Shown here piece after piece: positions 23,954 to 32,900 of a DNA stretch of 34,442 nt; within the stretch, counting starts at the first letter, position 1; each line of letters opens with the position of its first letter. Origin of the DNA: Flavobacteriales bacterium. GTDB taxonomy: Bacteria > Bacteroidota > Bacteroidia > Flavobacteriales > Flavobacteriaceae. The stretch spans positions 1-34,442 of the forward strand of contig SGZH01000011.1 of assembly GCA_004214175.1 (NCBI GenBank), given 5' to 3'. Made by a program: the position numbers and the translations under genes. Below the pieces are notes generated by a model. That model saw only the letters and a program-made list of their open reading frames with translations. It had not been told where the DNA came from and did not search any database.

Positions 23954-26900
23954 CTATCTTAAAATTTTAAATAATCCTGTTTTTATAACTTCCTCACCGG
24001 TTAACAACTTTGCTTTTACTTTATAGATAAAGTAGGGGGTCGTTGCTTTTGCATTTTCACCATCCCAACCATTAATAATCAAATCGTTTGAAATTAAGTC
24101 AGTAACTGAACTTTCATTATACATTTGATGGCCATCAGGATCAAAAATCTGGAAATCGATTTCAATGATACCTCCTGTAAATAAAGGTCTAAAAAGTTCA
24201 TTAAAATTATCTGAATTTGGAGTAAAAACATTCGGTAACATTATCGTATATCCTTTTCCTATTTTTATTTCTTGAGTAACTGAAGCCGAACATCCAGCAT
24301 TACTATAGATATCTAAAGTAACTATATAAACCCCATCTAAATTATATGCGTGGGTAACTATAGGGCCAAATTCTAAAGGTGAGCCATCTCCAAAATTCCA
24401 TGTATAACTCTCAATTCCACTTGTAAATGTTGATTCAAAAATTATTGAAGAACCTATCGAAATCGATCCAAATTGATCATATTCAGGATTAGTAAATTGA
24501 ATTTCTGGAACCGGAACAAACCAGTTAGTATCTTCTTCATCCACAATAATTCCACACCCAAACTCATTGATAATTTCAATAGAAGCATTGCTTAAAGGAT
24601 TAGAAATAAATATTTCATAAGTATTATAATCTGGATAACTATTAATAATTTCAATATTTCCAGAATTTATTAATTGATTATCGTAATAAAAGAATAATTC
24701 AGAATTGTTAGAATAAACATCAATGGTTAGATATCCAGAAGTTAATTCACATAATTCAAAATCAACTTCTAAATTATCATAGCTAATTGAATCTCTATTG
24801 ATTTGAAATATTTCCTCTTTAGAACAAATTATATTACCATTCAAGTCATTATTACTTATTTCAACTTTATATATTCCTGGAGATAAACCATTTACAGATG
24901 ATAATCCTGAATATTGAGGTAATAATTGCCAAGAACCTGCACTACAAGAATTGGTGCCACCTTGAATATTTAAAGTAGTTGGGTCCTCTAAAATCATGGT
25001 GTTTAAACCTGCACAGAAAATAATCTCTGACCCAATAAAACTGGCATTTAAAATTTCAAAAGTCTCGTAAATATTTAAATCACAATTAAAATATTGTAGA
25101 GTTGTTATTAAATAAAAATCATCAATACCATCATTGTTATTGTCAATTCCTGAATTTAAATCAGGATCTGCAAGATCAATTATTCCATCATTATCAACAT
25201 CAATTAAACCAGGATCAATTGTTCCATCACCATCCAAATCGGAATCACCATAATCGGGTATTCCGTCAAAATCAAGATCAATTGGTGATATTGAATAATT
25301 AAAACAATTTTGACTACCATCTAAGGTATACCATTCAATTTGATTGATTAAGTTTTCATCACCACCTGTAATTTGTAATAGAATTTCCCCATCGTTGAGA
25401 CCGGAATCACAACTTGGAAGTATAATATCTACTATATCTACAATAATTTCATCAGATTCAGTTACTTCAAATGACTCTGTAGTAACAGCACATCCTTGAT
25501 TATTAGTTACATCTGTTATTTCAACAGTATAAATTCCTGGTAGTAAATTTTCAATATCCTGATTGATACTTGAAAAAGAGTTAGGCCCAGACCAACTGTA
25601 GTTGTAAACTCCACTTATATTTCCTCCTGATAAAACTAGATTAACTGCTCCATTAGCAGAACCATAACAATAAACTGGTTTGATTTCTGAGTTTAGTAAA
25701 GGAGGGTCACCTGGTCCAGGCTCAGGTGAAATTTCTGTTACAATTATTGAATCAGCAATAGATACAGCAGGGTATATGGTAATCTCTCTTTCCAATTCCG
25801 CAAGACAACCGTTTGGACTGGATGCATATAAAATATATTGTATTGTGAGTACTGTTGTTAATGCTGGACCATCATATTCACCAGATATAGTAATAATTCC
25901 TGTTATTGGATCAAAGGAAGCATCTAGCCCTTGTGGTAACCCTAAAGACGTGAAGTTATCATAATTTCCAATTAATTGATAAGAAATAATGTCTATAGGT
26001 GAATTTTCACAAATTTCTTGAAATTCTGTTGATGGATCAGAAAGTAAGTCAAAATAGGGCCCATCTATCACGTCAATAATTCCTGAAAATTGCGAATTAC
26101 AATTGCCAAAGGATGATTCTACTATGTAATTAAAGGTTCCTACAACTATAGGAGTACCAATAATTTCAAGAATGATATCTCCTGTTGTAGGATCAATTTC
26201 ATTTGTATAAGTACAACCATTTGGAAGTCCACTAACATTAGCAAATAAAGCATCTGAAATAGTAAACACTATCGGGTCAATTTCATTATTTAAACACAAA
26301 CTTTGATTGGTAGTTTCAGGATTAACCGGTTCAATAGTATCGCCAGAATCAATAACTTCTATGGTTCCTAACTCAATTAGTGCGGTGTTTTCACATAAAC
26401 CAAAAGTAGTAATTTCATAATTATAGATACCGAGTCCTACCACTGTACCAGATATTGTAAGTAATAATGCTCCGGAGGAATCATCTGTATTATAAGAAAC
26501 TCCTGTAGGAAGACCAGTTACAGTAGCTCCAATACTACCCCCTTCTAATTCATAAACAATATTAACGATTTCAGAATTATCACAAACTACTTGATCATTA
26601 GTTCCTATATCGGATAATAGTGAAATTTCATCTGCAGGATTAACTGTGATTTCACCAGATACTGAGTTTTCACAAACTTGACCAATGGTAGTAATTGTGT
26701 AAATATAATTTGTAATAACTGATATATTTTCAGTTGGAAATCCTGAAATTATTAATTGATTTAATCCGGTATCAAAAGCATAAGAGATACCTAATGGTAA
26801 TCCGTTCACAGATAATGAAACAGGTGTTTCACTAAAATTATAGACAATTGGTTGAAGTGGATTTAATGCATCAGCTTCACATAATTCCTGGTTGTCTGGT

Positions 26901-29900
26901 CCTCCAGTGGGCTCTAATGTTATATTAATTGATGGGCCAACAGTTATGGTTCCAGTTAATATTGATTCATCACAAAAGGATCCTAAAGTCTCGACACTGT
27001 AGGTAAACAAAGTAGTTTCTGTAAATGGCCCGATTGGTGTTCCGCTGATGGTAATTTGAGTTCCGTTAATTACAAAATTAACACCTGGTGGTAAATCGAA
27101 TACATTAGCACCGGTAGCACCAGCACTAAATTCATAAACAATATCAACCAGTGGATTTCCTTCACAAAGTATCTGAGATTCTGTTCCAAGATCAGATGTT
27201 TGTATTAAATCACTGTTTGGATCAATTGTTATAGAACCTGTGATATCAGTATTACATAAACTACCAGTTGTACTTATAGTGAAGGGGTAAACAGTTTGTG
27301 TAAATATATTTACGTCTGGTGTACCAAATATCACTAAGATTCCAGTTGCGGGATTTAGGTTCGTATTTAAACCAGAGGGAAGACCAGATATATCCACCCC
27401 TGTAGCTCCACTTTGTAATTCATATTCAATATCCACAATTGGTGTAGATTCGCATATAACTTGATTTTCAGTACCTGAGGCAGAAATTAATTCAAGAATT
27501 CCTTCAGGATTAACAGTAATAGTTCCTGAAAGTGATGGATTTGGACAATCACCTCCCAATGCTGAAACAGTATAGTTATATATTTCTGTGGTTGTTATGT
27601 CATCTGTTGGAGTACCACTTATCGTAATTTGATTACCCACAACAACAAAATCAACACCAGTTGGGAGGTTAACCACATTAACTGTGTTTGCTGCACCTGA
27701 GAACTCGTAAATTATTGAATCTATAGCTTCTCCTTCACATAGAGTTTGAAATTCTGTTCCTGCATCAGAGGTCTGAACTAAATCACTATTTTCAAGTATT
27801 TCTAGCGTCCCTGAAAATTCTGATTCACATAAAAGCCCTGACGTTTCAATAAGATAATCAAAGACTCCTAATTCTAGAGGACTTCCAAATATAGTAAGAT
27901 CAATCGTTCCAGTAGCAGGATCAGTAATGATACTATAGTTACAACCGTTAGGTAAACCAGTAACATTAACATTTAGTGCATTTTCAATAGAGAAAATAAT
28001 CTCTGGCACAATTTCAGTATTTTGACACAGTACTTGAGAGGTAGAACCAGACACTGGATCATGAGTTATTGTAATGGAAGGTAAGACCTCTATAGTACCT
28101 GATATTTCCATAGCATTACATATACCAAATGTAGTAATGACATAAGTATTTATACCAAGATCAATAGTAGGAATCCCAGAAATTGTCAGTAACAAAACAC
28201 CAGTTGTATCATCCAGATTATAAGAAACACCGGTTGGTAATCCAGTTACAGTTGCTCCGAGGCTACCCCCTTGTAGTTCGTATACTATTTCATTGATTTC
28301 TGTATTCTCACAAACAATTTGCTTATCGGAATCAACTGCTGTTATTAAAATAATTTCATCATCTGGGTTAACTGTAATTTCTCCAGTTACAGAATTATCA
28401 CAATCTTGGCCAATTGTTTCAATAGTATAGGTGAAATTTTGTTGCGATGAAATATCATCAGTTGGAAATCCAGAAATAATTAATTGATTTCCACTAAAGG
28501 TATAGAAAATTCCTAACGGAAGGCCTTCTACAGAAATTGCTACAGGAGTTTCACTAAGATCATAAATAATGTCCTGAATTGGTTCCCCTTCGCAAACTTC
28601 TTGAATATCTAAACCTCCTCCAGGATTAAGTAAAATCTCAACGGAAGGTCCTACAGTGATGGTTCCATTTAATGGTGTTGCTGCAGAACAATTACCACCG
28701 TCTGCAGAAACAGTGTAATTAAATATGGTAGTACTAGCAAATGGACCGTCAGGGGTACCAGTTATCACTACCTGACTTCCAACTATCGCAAAATTAACAC
28801 CAGGTGGTAGTCCTGTCACCGTTCCACCAGTAGCTCCTCCGCTAAATTGGTATATAATATCGTCTATAGGTTCTCCCTCACAGAGTATTTGCGAATCAGT
28901 GCCAGCAAGAGACACTAGTTCTAAATCACCATCTGGATCTACAGTAATTGTTCCAGTTGTTAAGCTATTACAAGGACTTCCTGTTGTGGTTACTGTAAAA
29001 TTATATAATGTTTGCGCTGTAACATTTGCTGTTGGAGTTCCTGATATTTCTACCTGGGTTCCACCTCCTGTTACAATAAAAGTAACTCCCGTTGGTAAAC
29101 CTGTTACCGTAGCTCCTGTGGCCCCATCTAATAATTGGTATTGGATTAGTTGAATTGGAGTATTTTCACAAACTACTTGTGCATCGGTACCAATTGGAGT
29201 ATTTAATAATAAACCAGCTTCAGGATCGACGGTAATCGAACCGTTTAGAATTGCATTTAGACACGTCCCTGAGGTAGTCACCGTGTAAGGGTATATCTGT
29301 TGAGCACTAATAGGAGCTGATGGTGTTCCTGATATAGTAAGCTCATTGCCAGCTACCACAAAAGTAACCCCTGCCGGTAGGCCTGTAACCACTGCATTAA
29401 TTGCACCTCCGCTAAATTGATATATAATATCGTTTATAGGTTCTCCTTCGCAGAGTATTTGTGCATCGGTCCCTGCCGTTGAAATTAAGTTTAAATCGTC
29501 ATCTGGGTCTATGGTAATCGTTCCAGTTGTTAAGCTATTACAAGGACTTCCTGCAGTAGTTACGGTATAATCAAATACAGTTGTTGCAGTAATATTTACC
29601 GTTGGAGTTCCTGATATCGTTACAATTCCTAAAGCTACACTATAACCTACACCCGCTGGTAATCCAGTCACTATCGCATCTGTTGCTCCATCAAATAATT
29701 GATAATCAATTGGTAATATTGGAGTGTTTTCACAAATAACTTGTGCATCATCACTACCAACACCAAGAGATACACCAGCTTCTGGATTTACGGTAATCGT
29801 TCCATTTAGGCTTGAATCTAAACAAATACCACCTAGGGTAGTCACCGTGTAAGGATATATCTGTTGAGCACCAATTGGAGCTGATGGCGTTCCTGATATA

Positions 29901-32900
29901 GTAAGCTCATTGCCAGCTATCACAAAAGTAACACCTGCTGGGAGGCCTGTAACCGTTGCACTACTAGCTCCACCACTAAACTCATAAACAATATCCACTA
30001 AAGCTTCTGTTTCACAAAGTATTTGTGTATCGGTTCCTACTGCAGATGTTATGTTCAATTCATCGTCTGGATTTAAGGTAATCGTTCCACTTAAACTAGT
30101 ATTTATACAACTTCCAGTAGTAGATACGGTATAATTGAATACAGTTGTTGTAGTAATATCCACCGTTGGAGTTCCTGAAATCGTTGCGAGTCCTGGAACT
30201 ACGCTGAAACTGATACCTGCAGGTAGCCCTGTCACAGTAGCACCTGTCGCTCCATCTAATAGTTGATAAGTAATATCTAAGATAGGAGTGTTTTCACATA
30301 AGATCTGAGCATCATCGCTTCCAGGAGTTAATTGTAAACCAGCTTCTGGGTTTACGGTAATCGTTCCATTGAGGCTTGAATCTAAACAAATACCACCTAG
30401 GGTAGTCACCGTATAAGGATAGACAGTAGTTGTAGTAATATTAGCTGTCGGTGTTCCCGATATAGTAAGTTCGTTACCAGCTACTAGAAAAGTAACTCCT
30501 GCCGGAAGGCCTGTAACTGTTGCACTACTGGCTCCGCCACTAAATTCATAAACAATAGCTACTAAGGGTTCTGTTTCACAAAGTATTTGAGCATCAGTCC
30601 CTGCTGTTGATATTAAGTCCAAATCATCATCTGGATTTAAGGTAATTGTTCCTGTCGTAGTACTAGAGCAAGATTCTCCAGTCGTAGTTATGGTATAATC
30701 ATAAACCGTTGTTGTAGTAATATTATCAGTTGGTGTACCAGATATCGTAATGATACCTGCAACTAAACTAAAACTTACTCCTGCAGGCAATCCTGTTACT
30801 GTAGCATTTATAGCATCACCTTCTAGCTGATACGTAATGTCTAAGATAGGATTATTTTCACATAATACTTGCGCATCGCTTCCAGTAGGAGAGGTCAATA
30901 CTAAACCACCTTGTGGGTTTACGGTAATCGTTCCATCCAAACTAGCAGTTAAACAATTTCCTCCCTGTGTAGTCACCGTATAGTTAAATATTGTTTGAGT
31001 AAGAATCGGCCCTGATGGCGTTCCTGATATAGTAAGTTCATTACCAGCTACCACAAAAGTAACTCCTGCCGGTAGGCCTGTAACTGTTGCACTACTGGCT
31101 CCGCCACTAAACTCATAAACAATATCCACTAAGGGTTCTGTTTCACAAAGTATTTGAGCATCTGTCCCTGCTGTTGATATTAAGTCCAAATCATCATCTG
31201 GATCTAAGGTAATTGTTCCAGTTGTATCACCGCTACAAGGACTTCCCGTCGTAGTTATGGTATAATCATAAACGGTTGTTGACGTAATATCGTCAGTTGG
31301 AGTTCCTGATATCGTTACGATTCCAGATAGAACACTAAAACTTACTCCAGCAGGCAATCCTGTAACTGTAGCATTTGTAGCATCACCTTCTAACTGATAT
31401 ATAATATCATCGATAGGAGTGTTTTCACATAATACCTGCGCATCGGTTCCAGCAGGAGAGGTCAATACTAAACCACCTTCTGGATTTACGGTAATCGTTC
31501 CATCCAAACTTGCAACTGAACAATTTCCTCCCTGTGTAGTCACTGTATAGTTAAATGTTGTTTGAGTTGGAATCGGACCTGTCGGCGTTCCAGATATAGT
31601 AAGCTCGTTACCAGCTATCACAAAAGTAACCCCTGCCGGTAGGCCTGCAACTGTTGCACTGGTAGCACCGCCACTAAACTCATAAACAATATCCACTAAT
31701 GGTTCTGTTTCACAAAGTATTTGTTCATCGGTTCCCGGAATGGATACTATAGCTAAATCATCATCTGGATCTAAGGTAATTGTTCCAGTTGTAGTGCCAC
31801 TACAAGACGATCCCGTAGTAGTTATGGTATAATCATAAACAGTTGTCGATGTAATATCCACTGTTGGTGTTCCTGATATCGTTACGATTCCAGATAGAAC
31901 ACTAAAACTTACTCCTGCAGGTAAACCTGTTATTGTAGCATTTATAGCATCACCTTCTAGCTGATACGTAATGTCTAAGATAGGAGTATTTTCACAAACT
32001 ACTTGCGCATCGCTTCCAGTAGGAGAGGTCAATACTAAACCACCTTGTGGGTTTACGGTAATCGTTCCATCCAAACTTGCAGCTGAACATGTACCTATAG
32101 TGGTAACGGTATAATCAAAAATTGTTTGAGTAAGAATTGGATCTGTTGGTGTTCCAGATATAGTAAGCTCATTGCCAGCTACCACAAAGGTAACTCCTGC
32201 CGGTAGGCCTGTAACTGTTGCGCTGGTAGCACCACCACTAAACTCATAAACAATATCCACTAATGGTTCTGTTTCACAAAGTATTTGTTCATCAGTTCCC
32301 GGAATGGATACTATAGCTAAATCATCATCTGGATTTACAGTAATTGTTCCACTTAAACTCGTATTAGAACATCCACCCGTCGTAGTTATGGTATAATCAT
32401 AAACAGTTGTCGATGTAACATCATCAGTTGGCGTTCCCGATATCGTTACGATATCTAAATCAACACTGAAACTTACTCCAGCAGGCAATCCTGTTGCCGT
32501 TGCATCGGTTGCACCGTCAAATAGTTGATAGGTGATGTCTGTTATTGGTTGAGTTTCACAAACTACTTGTGCATCGGTTCCTGTAGGAGAGGTTAATGTA
32601 ATTATACCCTCTGGATTGACCGTAATCGTTCCATCTAAGCTTGTATCTTGACAGGTACCCCCAAGCGTAGTCACAGTATATGGGTATATTGTTTGGGTTA
32701 TAATATCTGCCGATGGTGTACCAAATATGGTTACCTGATTAGCAGCTACCACAAAATTTACTCCTGTTGGTAACCCCGAAACTGTAGCACTAGTTGCACC
32801 TGCACTAAACTCATACACAATATCCACTAATGGTTCTGTTTCACAAAGCACCTGTGATTCGCTTCCTACAGGTGATATTAATGCTAAATCATCATCTGGA

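Noticed and set aside
25102-25302. Plus-strand frame rich in H, Q, N and L
   Set aside because: Antisense of the aspartate-rich DxDxDG repeats of the giant adhesin; its repetitiveness is inherited.
28899-29153. Plus-strand frame of 84 codons opposite the adhesin repeats
   Set aside because: Shadow of the repeat units, with the valine/proline pattern produced by the antisense of threonine- and glycine-rich codons.
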